NCBI GenBank assembly: GCA_050294475.1
Contig: JBNKOE010000003.1
Location: 1-64,000 of the forward strand
DNA from: Thalassobellus sp050294475
GTDB lineage: Bacteria; Bacteroidota; Bacteroidia; Flavobacteriales; Flavobacteriaceae
Reading direction: 5' to 3'
Length of the DNA stretch: 64,000 bases
Shown: piece after piece, positions 7,832 to 16,978 of the stretch
How positions within the stretch are numbered: position 1 is the stretch's first letter
Layout of the letters: every line of letters starts with the position of its first letter
The notes under the pieces: generated by a model
Seen by the model: the letters and a program-made list of their open reading frames with translations, nothing else
Database searches by the model: none
Told to the model about the DNA's origin: nothing
Program-made: the position numbers and the translations under genes

Positions 7832-9250
7832 TTAAAAAATGATTCTCCAAATTTGCGCTACTAAAAAAGTAACAATGAAACCTAAAACAACTGGCATTAT
7901 CGAAGCAAATACCGTCCATTTTACACTTTTAGTTTCTTTGTAAATGGTATAGATAGTTGTACTACACGGATTGTGCAATAAGCTAAACAGCATCAAGTTT
8001 ACGGCTGTTAACAAAGTCCAACCACCTGCACGTAAAATATCGCCTGTAGCAGTAACCGAATCTAATTCGAACATAACACCTGCGCCAGCACCACCAGCAA
8101 TACCTGTAACCAAAACAGTTAGCATTAAAATAGTAGGAATCACAATTTCGTTTGCAGGAATTGCTACGATATAAGCCAACAAAATAACACCATTTAAACC
8201 TAACAAAAACCCGAAGCCATCTAAAGCATCAATAGTCCACGCTGCAATGCTTTCATTTCCGATATACACATTAGAAATTAACCAAATAACAGCACCTGCT
8301 GGTGCTGCAAATACAATAGCACGCCACAAAACAATCATGGTTCTATCTATTAGCGAGGTGTATAAAGTTTTCCAAAAACGTGGCGGACGATACGGAGGTA
8401 ATTCTAAATTAAAAGTAGACACCTCTCCTTTTAGCATAGTTTTAGTTAATGCCCACGATGTACCAAACATAAAAGCCATACCCAAAACAGCTATCCCAAT
8501 AACTGCTAATAAGGATACTAAACTAGAAAATGCAGGAGGCACCACAGCTCCAATAAAAATAGTGGCTATTAAAATTTGTGTAGGCCAACGCCCATTACAC
8601 AATGAAAAATTATTAGTAATAATGGCAATTAAACGCTCTCTTGGGCTGTCAATAATTCGAGTTACAACTACGCCAGCTGCATTACAACCAAAACCCATAC
8701 TCATGGTTAAGGCTTGTTTACCATGAGCACCAGATTTTTTAAATAAACTATCTAAATTAAAAGCGATTCGGGGTAAATAACCAAAATCTTCTAATAATGT
8801 AAATAATGGAAAAAAAATAGCCATTGGAGGCAACATAACTGCAATAACCCAAGCCACTGCAAGGTAAACACCATCTATTAATAAACCATCTAACCACCAA
8901 GGCATACCAACATTTGAAGCAAACGATTTTAAAATAGGATGAATAGTATCTAATAAAAGTTCTGCTAATAAACCTGACGGATAATTAGCTCCAATAATGG
9001 TTAACCATAACACAACTGCTAAGATTAAAAACATAATAGGAAACCCAAAAACTTTACTAGTAACTATTTTATCAATCTGTCTATCTAATCGAAATCGCTT
9101 TTTTGAATTATCAACCTGCACAGTATCACTAACTATTTGAGCTGCATCGGCATAAATACCTTCGGTTAAATTATCGTGAAAATCATCACCAATTTGCCAA
9201 CGTAACTCATTAGATAATTCTAATATATGATCTATGTTTTTATTCTTCAT
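7832..9250 (-). CDS. Split FeoB: permease (Gate) domain protein
   Basis: This 472-residue membrane protein is equivalent to the C-terminal half of FeoB. A short N-terminal soluble segment (1-65) ends in RQIDKIVTSKVFG, the usual start of the FeoB membrane part. Two Gate-like repeats follow, with MGFGCNAAGVVVTRII and IPANEIVIPTILM in place of the iron-FeoB TACAIPAIMATRN and AAREVFVG. The GTPase half is a separate gene 20 nt upstream in another reading frame, so this is a real two-gene split rather than one missed stop. FeoB2-type homologues in Porphyromonas transport manganese. Mn(II) or Fe(II) are both possible here. Confidence 0.85.
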   Translation of the reverse strand: MKNKNIDHILELSNELRWQIGDDFHDNLTEGIYADAAQIVSDTVQVDNSKKRFRLDRQIDKIVTSKVFGFPIMFLILAVVLWLTIIGANYPSGLLAELLLDTIHPILKSFASNVGMPWWLDGLLIDGVYLAVAWVIAVMLPPMAIFFPLFTLLEDFGYLPRIAFNLDSLFKKSGAHGKQALTMSMGFGCNAAGVVVTRIIDSPRERLIAIITNNFSLCNGRWPTQILIATIFIGAVVPPAFSSLVSLLAVIGIAVLGMAFMFGTSWALTKTMLKGEVSTFNLELPPYRPPRFWKTLYTSLIDRTMIVLWRAIVFAAPAGAVIWLISNVYIGNESIAAWTIDALDGFGFLLGLNGVILLAYIVAIPANEIVIPTILMLTVLVTGIAGGAGAGVMFELDSVTATGDILRAGGWTLLTAVNLMLFSLLHNPCSTTIYTIYKETKSVKWTVFASIMPVVLGFIVTFLVAQIWRIIF

Positions 9251-9270
9251 AATTTACAAACACCTATTAG

Positions 9271-10035
9271 TTATACTAATTCTCCTGCTCTTAATGCATT
9301 AATAATATGTGTATCGCCTTCTAATAATCTAAAGGCAATCCATCTGCTATTCGCTATATTAGGAAACTCTTTTTCTATTTCAACTGAAAGTGTTTTAACC
9401 GCATTTTCTATATTACTAGGTACATTTTTAATACGATGTGGCTTGCAAATAATATTACCATTAGCAATCTCACTTATAGTATGAATTAACTCTGGAATAC
9501 CTTGATTAAATCTTGCGCTGGTTGGTACTACAGGAATGCCTAAATCGCGCGCTAAAATGCGTTCATCAATAGTAATATGATTTCGTTTAGCTTCATCCAT
9601 CAAATTTAAACACAATACGGCTTTATCTGTAATTTCTAAAATTTGAAGTACTAAATTTAAATTACGTTCTAATCTATTTGCATCTACAACAATTATGGTT
9701 ACGTTAGGTTTTCCGAAAAGGATAAAATCGCGCGCAGCCTCTTCATCTTCAGATGTTGAAAGTAAAGAGTAGGTTCCAGGTAAATCGACTAGCTTAAATT
9801 TTTGACTATTATACTCAAAACCGCCTTCGGCTCTGGTTACTGTTTTCCCAGGCCAATTTCCTGTATGTTGACGTAATCCTGTTAACGCATTAAAAACGGT
9901 ACTCTTGCCAGTATTGGGATTACCAGCTAATGCTACTACAAAATCGAAATTACTAGTGTTTATTCCTAGTTTCTTTAAACCATCTGCATTGAAATGTTCA
10001 CAGGTTTCGCAAGCACTTTTTACTTTTGTATCCAT
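9271..10035 (-). CDS. Split FeoB: GTPase domain protein
   Basis: Soluble FeoB-type small GTPase of 254 residues with G1 GNPNTGKST (38-46), G3 DLPG (84-87), G4 NLMD (144-147), and the HTGNWPGKTV switch I typical of the FeoB2 group rather than NYPGITV. The N-terminal extension carries a CETC pair (Cys9, Cys12) that could bind metal or be redox active. The C-terminal helical part ends in RWIAFRLLEGD and then stops before any membrane segment. It would power the permease encoded directly downstream. It is spaced 3 nt from the DtxR-FeoA gene, firmly within one operon. Confidence 0.88.
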   Translation of the reverse strand: MDTKVKSACETCEHFNADGLKKLGINTSNFDFVVALAGNPNTGKSTVFNALTGLRQHTGNWPGKTVTRAEGGFEYNSQKFKLVDLPGTYSLLSTSEDEEAARDFILFGKPNVTIIVVDANRLERNLNLVLQILEITDKAVLCLNLMDEAKRNHITIDERILARDLGIPVVPTSARFNQGIPELIHTISEIANGNIICKPHRIKNVPSNIENAVKTLSVEIEKEFPNIANSRWIAFRLLEGDTHIINALRAGELV

Positions 10036-10038
10036 GAT

Positions 10039-11061
10039 TTAATCTTTCTTAATAAGGATTTTTGAGGCCTGATTTTTTCTAAGTGCAATAGAAGTTCCTT
10101 TTATTAAATAAGCATGAGGTTCGCCTAACGGATTCATTAAATCGATTTTAATATCGGCTCCTTTTACAAAGCCAAGATCTAATAATCGTCTTCTGCTTTC
10201 TCCTCTACTCTCTTTAGAAATCCCTATTATTTTAGCAGTCTCAGGTTCTTTTAAACTAGATAATCTAGCAATATTATCTTCAATAACAATTTCTTTTTCA
10301 ATAGCTGCTACGGTTAAATTCGCAGCCACAATAGGTGCTAATCTAAATTCTTCGCCTTCCGATAGAAATACTATTCGAGTAGCGTTATTTTCAACAACTC
10401 GAATTATCGATCCTATATGAATGTTTTCAGCTAAAATTTGCTTATAAATTATTTCGGGTTCGTCTTCAATATGGGTAATTCTTCCTATAGTATTTACAGG
10501 TAACAACGGTAATTCTATACCATTAACCTCTGCCATTTTACCTGTTTTTGTTGGAATGGGATCGCCATGTGGATCAAACTTTGGGTTTCCTAAACGCGAT
10601 GCTAGTATGTTAGTTTCATCATGACTTAACTTATGCTCCATCCTTTCTGCTCTGTCGTGCCATTCTGTTTTATCAAAGCCCGTTTTATCGGCCAAATAAC
10701 GTTCCCAAAGTCTATGAACTCGAACAATGCGAACGGCATATTCTCTACCAGTTTCTGTTAATTTTAAAATATCTGATTCAAAATAAATTAAATCGTTAAT
10801 CGTCATTTTTTTTATGGCTTCAACAATGCTACTATTATTAAAATCTAACACCTGAACCAAGGTTTTCATATCTACTTTATTTTCTGACTTTTCAAAATGA
10901 TATAACTGTTTTAAAATATCTTCAATAATCGTTTTTTCATTGCCTTTCAAATTCTTTTTAAGAATCCAAAACCATCCTTTTATTGGTCTAAACAATACAT
11001 AAAATATGATGGCAATAACAAAAAATATGATAAGTGCCGATATTGGATTGTATGTATTCAT
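10039..11061 (-). CDS. Membrane-anchored DtxR-like regulator fused to FeoA domain
   Basis: Three parts can be read. An N-terminal hydrophobic helix (about 8-24) is followed by a basic segment. A DtxR/MntR-like winged helix and dimerisation domain (about 40-190) contains VRVHRLWERYL, AERMEHKLS and the signature DPHGDPIPT. The C-terminal FeoA/SH3-like domain (about 265-340) contains RRRLLDLGFVKGADI and KGTSIALRKNQA. Because the N-terminus looks membrane-inserted, the protein may sense metal at the membrane and act on the FeoB GTPase through its FeoA domain instead of, or besides, binding DNA. It lies between the cytosolic regulator (2 nt) and the GTPase (3 nt). Confidence 0.8.
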   Translation of the reverse strand: MNTYNPISALIIFFVIAIIFYVLFRPIKGWFWILKKNLKGNEKTIIEDILKQLYHFEKSENKVDMKTLVQVLDFNNSSIVEAIKKMTINDLIYFESDILKLTETGREYAVRIVRVHRLWERYLADKTGFDKTEWHDRAERMEHKLSHDETNILASRLGNPKFDPHGDPIPTKTGKMAEVNGIELPLLPVNTIGRITHIEDEPEIIYKQILAENIHIGSIIRVVENNATRIVFLSEGEEFRLAPIVAANLTVAAIEKEIVIEDNIARLSSLKEPETAKIIGISKESRGESRRRLLDLGFVKGADIKIDLMNPLGEPHAYLIKGTSIALRKNQASKILIKKD

Positions 11062-11063
11062 AA

Positions 11064-11717
11064 TTAAAGGCTTAAGTATAAATTTTTGGCAACTTCCTTA
11101 GAAATAATCATCTTTTTTGATTTGGTTTCTATAGTTAAGGAATTATCAAAAGGCTCAAAATCTAGAACCTTAATAGTGTCTCCTAAGGCTAAATTATTTT
11201 TGTTTAAATACTTTAGAAATACATCGGTTGAGTTTTTTACTAATTCTAAAACCCCTTCTTTTCCTGTTTCTACATCTAAAATATTAATGCTTTTTACTGG
11301 TGAATAATTTCCATCTCTATCGGGTATAGGGTCACCATGGGGATCATGTGTGGGATTTCCTAAAAAATCATCTAACTCGTTTACTAACTTTAATGACTTT
11401 ATATGCTCTAACTGTTCGGCAACGTCATGCACCTCATCCCAAGAAAAGTTTAATTTCTCTACTAAAAATACTTCCCAAAGCCTATGCTTTCTAACAACTA
11501 ACGCAGCTGCTAAACGCCCTTTTTCGGTTAAACTAACACCTTGATATTTTACATAATTAGCTAAGTTTTTTTCAGCTAATTTTTTAATCATATCGGTAAC
11601 CGAAGACGCTTTAGACTCTATTTTTTTTGCAATAGCATTGGTGCTAACAGCAAGACTACCTTGTTGTCCTAACTGATAAATAGCCTTTAAATAATTTTCT
11701 TCTGACAATGAAACCAT
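11064..11717 (-). CDS. Metal-dependent transcriptional regulator, MntR/DtxR family
   Basis: Cytosolic regulator expected to bind Mn(II) or Fe(II) and repress metal uptake. The N-terminal winged helix covers about residues 1-65. The dimerisation/metal domain has RKHRLWEVFL, HDVAEQLEH and DPHGDPIPD. The C-terminal SH3-like portion (about 145-217) is like that of DtxR/IdeR-type proteins. An ATG at 11732 would add five residues, but the -7 box TATCTTTG (11722-11729) falls inside those codons. The ATG at 11717 is therefore preferred, making the mRNA nearly leaderless. It is the first gene of the five-gene metal operon. The upstream palindrome is a likely autoregulatory operator. Confidence 0.88.
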   Translation of the reverse strand: MVSLSEENYLKAIYQLGQQGSLAVSTNAIAKKIESKASSVTDMIKKLAEKNLANYVKYQGVSLTEKGRLAAALVVRKHRLWEVFLVEKLNFSWDEVHDVAEQLEHIKSLKLVNELDDFLGNPTHDPHGDPIPDRDGNYSPVKSINILDVETGKEGVLELVKNSTDVFLKYLNKNNLALGDTIKVLDFEPFDNSLTIETKSKKMIISKEVAKNLYLSL

Positions 11718-11721
11718 ACCA

Positions 11722-11729
11722 CAAAGATA
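11722..11729 (-). promoter_or_regulatory. -7 box of the metal operon promoter
   Basis: The minus strand reads TATCTTTG, a perfect TAnnTTTG, with only four bases between its final G and the preferred ATG at 11717. Confidence 0.6.
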
Positions 11730-11754
11730 CATTAAATTACCTTAGTTTAAAAAT

Positions 11755-11776
11755 ATTTTTAGTCTAGACTAAAAAT
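11755..11776. promoter_or_regulatory. Palindromic operator candidate for MntR/DtxR regulator
   Basis: A perfect 22-bp palindrome with core TTTAGTCTAGACTAAA lies 38 bp upstream of the regulator's start and about 25 bp upstream of its -7 box, near the -33 region. Its size and symmetry suit a DtxR-family dimer pair. It lies in the divergent gap to yraN, which it could also affect. Confidence 0.6.
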
Positions 11777-11833
11777 TAAATTCTGTTAACACCAATTTAT
11801 TTTATAATAACAAAATATTCATAACTTAGCTAC

Positions 11834-12193
11834 ATGGCACAACACAATGAACTTGGTAAAAAAGGAGAGCAATTAGCGGTTGATTTTTTATTGAAAAACA
11901 ATTACGAAATTATAGAACGTAATTACCGTTTTGATAAAGCCGAAGTTGATATTATTGCCAAAAAGAATGATATATTAGCTGTTATTGAAGTAAAAACACG
12001 TTCTACCTCAGATTTTGGGAATCCAGAAGATTTTGTAAAACCAAAACAAATTCAACGTCTAGTTAAAGCTGTTGATGAATATGTGAATGTAAATAATTTA
12101 GATGTTGAAGTTCGCTTTGATATTATTGCAATTGTAAAAAAAGCTGGAGCTTTTAATATAGAGCATTTAAAGAATGCGTTTTACCATTTTTAA
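11834..12193 (+). CDS. YraN family (UPF0102) nuclease-like protein
   Basis: A 119-residue restriction-endonuclease-like fold protein. GKKGEQLAVDFL opens the sequence, and the nuclease core is visible as RNYRFDKAEVDIIAKK followed by the IEVKTRS strand, giving E, D and ExK positions for metal binding. YraN proteins are near-universal but their biological substrate is unsettled; they are associated with recombination or repair. The gene is divergent from the metal operon and convergent with the thioredoxin-like gene, four bases away. Confidence 0.88.
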   Translation: MAQHNELGKKGEQLAVDFLLKNNYEIIERNYRFDKAEVDIIAKKNDILAVIEVKTRSTSDFGNPEDFVKPKQIQRLVKAVDEYVNVNNLDVEVRFDIIAIVKKAGAFNIEHLKNAFYHF

Positions 12194-12197
12194 AATA

Positions 12198-13529
12198 TTA
12201 TTGTTCTTCAAAAAAAAGCTTTAATGTATCAATATCTTCAGGTTTTGCAATAATGTGCTTATCTTTATCTAATATAAAATAAGTTGGTGTAGCCGTTACA
12301 CCATAATCATTTCCTATTTCATTATCCCATTTTCCTAAGGCAAGTACGTGAATAAAATCTGGAAATTGTTTGATTCTGTTTTTCCACAATTTATCATCAT
12401 CTTCTAATCCAATAGCTATCACTTGTATATTTTCTTTTTCTTGAGTTTTTATAAACGTTTCCAATTGAGGAACTTCATTTAAACAATGAGAACATGTGCT
12501 ACTCCAAAACAAAACAATATAATTTTCGGCTGTGTTTAATTCACTTAATTTTTTAGTTATCTTTTTGTTGTCTTTATTTATTTCAAAATAAAAATCGGGT
12601 GCTTTTTCTCCTATAGAAATGTTATTAAACAACAATAAATCGCCAACTAATTGCTGATCGTTTAAAGCCAATGCAATATCAATCAAATAGGTTTTCGAAA
12701 TATAATTGGCAACAGACTCATTGCCTAAATCAACCATTTGCTGCCATAAATCTAATAAAAGAATCCTCTTAACCTCATTAGAAGTCGTTTTCATAGCATT
12801 ACAAAAAACATCAATGTTCCTTTTATAATTAGCATTTTCGTCTAATGTTTCTCTAGTCATTCCAAAAACATAATTTAACATGCGCTCTTCTAAAAAACTT
12901 GAACTTTGTAATGTTTTATTATTAAAATCTACATAATCAAAATAATGCGCTTCTAAATTTTTGATATATGTTTTTACATTTTCAACTTTTTTAGGAATGT
13001 AAGGCTTATTAGCTTTAATAAATTGTAGTGCAATAGTACCTTGAGCAGCTTTTTCGAAATTTAACTGCGTTTCTCTTTGCGTTTTAAATATTTTTTTTAG
13101 TGCCGTGGTATCTTTACTTTGTTGTCTAAAATAATTACTAATACTTTGAGTAACCATAGACATACTGCTAGTATAAGATGCTAATAATTTATTTTCTGAA
13201 GAAGAAACAAATTTCACACCCGTTTCCGAATTAAAAGTAAGTTCTATATCTTCCTTTGCATTATATATAATATCAAAATTATAATCTTCTTGAGGTGCAG
13301 CATACACCAATTTATACATACCCTTAGTAACTGAAGAGTCTAATTTAAACTGAAAGCTTCCATCTTCTTTTATTTCTGCATTAGTAACATATTCTGAAAT
13401 GGTAGGCGTTGCTTTATATAATAACGCAACATTATAGTCTTTAGCTGGAGAGAACGTTCCTTTTATGGTATGTTGTGCAAAAAGAAACGATGGTAATAAA
13501 ACTACCAAGACAATAATTCGGTTTAACAT
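12198..13529 (-). CDS. TlpA/AhpC-like thioredoxin-fold exported protein
   Basis: Exported thiol-disulfide protein. The signal peptide covers residues 1-18 (ending LFAQ). An N-terminal beta-domain (about 20-110), like those of Bacteroidota TlpA homologues, leads into a helical middle region. A C-terminal thioredoxin domain (about 305-443) carries the active site CSHC near residue 345 and the cis-Pro region VTATPTYFIL. It may reduce periplasmic disulfides or assist cytochrome maturation; the exact partner is unknown. The start is 33 nt after the mfd stop on the same strand, so it is probably cotranscribed with mfd. Confidence 0.83.
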   Translation of the reverse strand: MLNRIIVLVVLLPSFLFAQHTIKGTFSPAKDYNVALLYKATPTISEYVTNAEIKEDGSFQFKLDSSVTKGMYKLVYAAPQEDYNFDIIYNAKEDIELTFNSETGVKFVSSSENKLLASYTSSMSMVTQSISNYFRQQSKDTTALKKIFKTQRETQLNFEKAAQGTIALQFIKANKPYIPKKVENVKTYIKNLEAHYFDYVDFNNKTLQSSSFLEERMLNYVFGMTRETLDENANYKRNIDVFCNAMKTTSNEVKRILLLDLWQQMVDLGNESVANYISKTYLIDIALALNDQQLVGDLLLFNNISIGEKAPDFYFEINKDNKKITKKLSELNTAENYIVLFWSSTCSHCLNEVPQLETFIKTQEKENIQVIAIGLEDDDKLWKNRIKQFPDFIHVLALGKWDNEIGNDYGVTATPTYFILDKDKHIIAKPEDIDTLKLFFEEQ

Positions 13530-13562
13530 AGGTATTAATTTATTTTACAAAAAAAACAATAA

Positions 13563-16500
13563 TCAAGCCACAATAGGTTTTAATATATCTAATGCTTGTT
13601 TTACAGATTTAACAGATTCAAAAGTTAATAATAATCGCAAACCATTACGAGTTTGTTTTTCTTTCATTTTACAAATACTAGGATTTTTTTGCACAAATTG
13701 AAGCACTTTAGTAAACCCTTTGCTTTGATAAAAATTACTTTGCTGGTCGGTTATAAAATAGCCTACAAACTTACCTTGTTTCATAATAATTTTTTCGAAA
13801 CCTATTTTAGTTGCTAACCACTTTATTTGGACACTATTTAACAAATCGGTCACTTGAGTTGGTAATTCTCCAAAACGATCGATTAATTCTTTTTCAAATT
13901 TATCTAACTCTGCTTCTGTATTTAAATTATTTAACTGAGTGTATAAATTTAAACGTTCAGCAATATTATTTACGTAATCATCTGGAAATAACAATTCAAA
14001 ATCGGAATCGATAGTTACTTCTTTTACGTAAACTTTATCGTCTTCATCTTCATCATATAAATCTTTAAACTCATTTTCTTTAAGTTCTTCAATAGCTTCA
14101 TTTAAAATTTTCTGATAGGTATCAAAGCCTATTTCATTTATAAACCCGCTTTGTTCTCCTCCCAGTAAGTCTCCAGCACCACGAATTTCTAAATCTTTCA
14201 TAGCAATATTGAATCCGCTACCAAGTTCTGTAAACTGTTCTAAGGCAGTAATTCGTTTTCTAGCATCATCAGTCATTGCCGAATATTCTGGTGTTATAAA
14301 ATAACAGAATGCTTTTTTATTACTTCTACCAACACGACCACGCATTTGGTGTAAATCACTCAATCCAAAATTATTGGCATTATTAATAAAAATAGTATTA
14401 GCATTAGGTACATCTAAACCACTTTCAATTATGGTTGTACTTACTAATACATCAAAAGCACCATCCATAAACGACAACATAAGTTGCTCAAGTTTTTTAC
14501 CTTCCATTTGCCCATGACCAATACCTATTTTAGCATCGGGAACCAAACGTTGAATCATGCCTGCTACTTCTTTTATATTTTCAATACGGTTATGAATGAA
14601 AAATATTTGTCCGCCACGCTCAATTTCATAACTCACAGCATCACGAATACTTTCTTCGTTAAATCGAATGACATGACTTTCTATAGGATAACGATTTGGT
14701 GGTGCTGTTGTAATAACCGATAAATCGCGGGCAGCCATTAAACTAAATTGTAGCGTACGCGGAATTGGTGTTGCGGTTAGAGTTAACACATCAACATTTT
14801 CCTTTAACGTCTTTAATTTTTCTTTTACAGCAACTCCAAATTTTTGTTCTTCATCAACGATTAAAAGTCCTAAATCTTTAAACTTTACATTTTTATTAAC
14901 AAGTTGATGTGTACCAATAATAATATCTACGTTTCCTTTTTCAAGATTCTCTAAAGTTTCTCGTTTTTCTTTTGCAGTTCTAAATCGGTTTAAATAATCA
15001 ACCGTTACTGGAAACTCTTTTAATCGAGATGCAAACGTTCTTGAATGCTGATATGCCAAAATAGTTGTTGGCACTAAAACGGCAACTTGCTTACCATTAT
15101 CAACGGCTTTAAAAGCGGCACGAATAGCAACTTCTGTTTTACCAAAACCAACATCTCCACAAACAAGTCTGTCCATAGGACGTTCGCTTTCCATATCAGC
15201 TTTAATGTCAGCCGTGGCAGTACTTTGGTCGGGAGTGTCTTCATAAATAAAAGAAGCTTCCAACTCATGCTGCATATAACTATCTGGTTTGTATTGATAG
15301 CCTTTTTCGGTTTTACGTTTAGCGTAAAGTTTTATCAAATTAAACGCTACATGTTTTACCCGTGCTTTTGTTTTTGCTTTTAAGGTTTTCCAAGCGGTAC
15401 TACCAAGTTTATAAATTTTTGGCGGTTTACCATCTTTACCATTAAACTTCGTGATTTTGTGAAGGGAATGGATGCTTAAATACAACACATCGCGCTCGCC
15501 ATAAACCAACTTAATGGCTTCTTGTTTTTTTCCTTCTACATCTATTTTTTGAAGCCCGCCAAAACGCCCAATACCATGATCTATATGCGTAACATAATCG
15601 CCAATATCTAAGTTTGTAAGTTCTTTTAAAGTAATGGCTTGCTTTTTAGCATACCCATTTTTAACATGGAACTTATGGTAGCGCTCAAAAATTTGATGAT
15701 CGGTATAACAAACAATTTTAGAATCGTGATCTAAAAAGCCTTGATGCAATGACAAAACAATGGTTTGGTAATGAACATCTTCTTCTACATCATCAAAAAT
15801 ATCGTGAAAACGTTTTGCTTGCTGCTCGCTAACACAGGCTATATAATTTGTATATCCTTTATCATGATTGGTATTTAAATCTTCAATTAACAAATTAAAT
15901 TGCTTATTGAATGATGGTTGTGGTGAGGTATTAAATGCTATTAATTGCGATGCATTAGTTGCACTAAACACAGCAGAACCACCAAACTCAACAATAGAAA
16001 ACTCTAATAATTGTTTTTTAAGCATTTCAGAATTACAAAACAACTCGTTTGGTTCGGCATGCTTAATATCTGTAGACAGTGTTTTAAAAGTTTCTTCTGC
16101 TTTGGTGTAAAAATCGTCAATTCTTGAAAAGAATAAATCGGCATTTTTAAAATAAATGACTGTTTTTTGAGCAATATATTTTAAAAAACTTTGACGCTTT
16201 TCTTCTAGTAATTTATTAGCAACATTCGGAATGATGTTGATTTTTTTAATCTGCTCAATAGATAGTTGAGTTTCTACATCAAAGGTTCTAATACTATCAA
16301 CCTCATCGCCAAAAAACTCTATTCTATAAGGTTGGTCGTGCGAAAACGAAAATACATCTACAATACCACCACGCACAGAAAACTCACCAGGTTCGGTAAC
16401 AAAATCGACACGTTTAAATTGATATTCAAACAATACTTCGTTAACAAAATCAATAGACAAATTATCGTTAACCCCAATTTTTAAAGTATGAAGTTCCAAC

Positions 16501-16910
16501 TCTTTTCTAGTTACAACTTGCTCGAAAAGCGCATCAGGATATGTAACAATTATGGCTGGTTTTTTTTGAGAGTTTATCCGGTTTAAAACCTCAGCACGTA
16601 AAAGTACATTGGCATTATCGGTTTCTTCTATTTGATATGGTCTGCGATAACTTCCAGGGTAAAATAATACATCTTTATCGCCACACAATTGTTCTAAATC
16701 GTTTAGATAAAATGCAGCTTCCTCTTTGTCGTTAAAAACAATTAAAAAAGGCCTATCGGTTTCTTTAAAGACGCTGGATGTTACAAATGAAAATGAAGAG
16801 CCTACGAGTCCTTTTAAATGTGTTTTACTTTGAGTTTTGGCAATAGCTACTTTCAGATTTTGCGTTTGCAAAGTCTGTGCATATGCTTGCGAGAGATTGG
16901 TTTTACTCAC
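13563..16910 (-). CDS. mfd: Transcription-repair coupling factor Mfd
   Basis: DNA translocase that removes stalled RNA polymerase and recruits UvrA. At 1115 residues it is full length. An N-terminal UvrB-like module precedes the CarD-like RNA-polymerase interaction domain (around 440, IGDYVTHIDHGIGRFGG). RecG-like helicase motifs follow: Walker A GDVGFGKTE near 587, DEEQ near 690, LTATPIPRT, and QMRGRVGRS. The C-terminal TRCF domain closes the protein. A TATATTTG box lies 21 nt upstream. The gene is divergent from the TerB gene and heads an mfd-TlpA unit. Confidence 0.97.
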   Translation of the reverse strand: MSKTNLSQAYAQTLQTQNLKVAIAKTQSKTHLKGLVGSSFSFVTSSVFKETDRPFLIVFNDKEEAAFYLNDLEQLCGDKDVLFYPGSYRRPYQIEETDNANVLLRAEVLNRINSQKKPAIIVTYPDALFEQVVTRKELELHTLKIGVNDNLSIDFVNEVLFEYQFKRVDFVTEPGEFSVRGGIVDVFSFSHDQPYRIEFFGDEVDSIRTFDVETQLSIEQIKKINIIPNVANKLLEEKRQSFLKYIAQKTVIYFKNADLFFSRIDDFYTKAEETFKTLSTDIKHAEPNELFCNSEMLKKQLLEFSIVEFGGSAVFSATNASQLIAFNTSPQPSFNKQFNLLIEDLNTNHDKGYTNYIACVSEQQAKRFHDIFDDVEEDVHYQTIVLSLHQGFLDHDSKIVCYTDHQIFERYHKFHVKNGYAKKQAITLKELTNLDIGDYVTHIDHGIGRFGGLQKIDVEGKKQEAIKLVYGERDVLYLSIHSLHKITKFNGKDGKPPKIYKLGSTAWKTLKAKTKARVKHVAFNLIKLYAKRKTEKGYQYKPDSYMQHELEASFIYEDTPDQSTATADIKADMESERPMDRLVCGDVGFGKTEVAIRAAFKAVDNGKQVAVLVPTTILAYQHSRTFASRLKEFPVTVDYLNRFRTAKEKRETLENLEKGNVDIIIGTHQLVNKNVKFKDLGLLIVDEEQKFGVAVKEKLKTLKENVDVLTLTATPIPRTLQFSLMAARDLSVITTAPPNRYPIESHVIRFNEESIRDAVSYEIERGGQIFFIHNRIENIKEVAGMIQRLVPDAKIGIGHGQMEGKKLEQLMLSFMDGAFDVLVSTTIIESGLDVPNANTIFINNANNFGLSDLHQMRGRVGRSNKKAFCYFITPEYSAMTDDARKRITALEQFTELGSGFNIAMKDLEIRGAGDLLGGEQSGFINEIGFDTYQKILNEAIEELKENEFKDLYDEDEDDKVYVKEVTIDSDFELLFPDDYVNNIAERLNLYTQLNNLNTEAELDKFEKELIDRFGELPTQVTDLLNSVQIKWLATKIGFEKIIMKQGKFVGYFITDQQSNFYQSKGFTKVLQFVQKNPSICKMKEKQTRNGLRLLLTFESVKSVKQALDILKPIVA

Positions 16911-16931
16911 GTAATTTTTGTTTTACGATTG

Positions 16932-16939
16932 CAAATATA
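16932..16939 (-). promoter_or_regulatory. -7 box of mfd promoter
   Basis: The minus strand reads TATATTTG (TAnnTTTG), ending 21 nt before the mfd ATG. Confidence 0.55.
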
Positions 16940-16978
16940 AGGTTTCGTATTATTATTGAAATTATTTAACACAAATTT

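Noticed and set aside
8247..8726. Plus-strand 159-codon ORF
   Set aside because: It is the antisense shadow of the split-FeoB permease, with proline/lysine-rich low-complexity sequence and no promoter.
9250..9275. Split FeoB as a frameshift or sequencing error
   Set aside because: The GTPase ends after its helical domain, the permease has its own start and linker, and stop and start are 20 nt apart. A split of this kind is known in Bacteroidota FeoB2-type loci.
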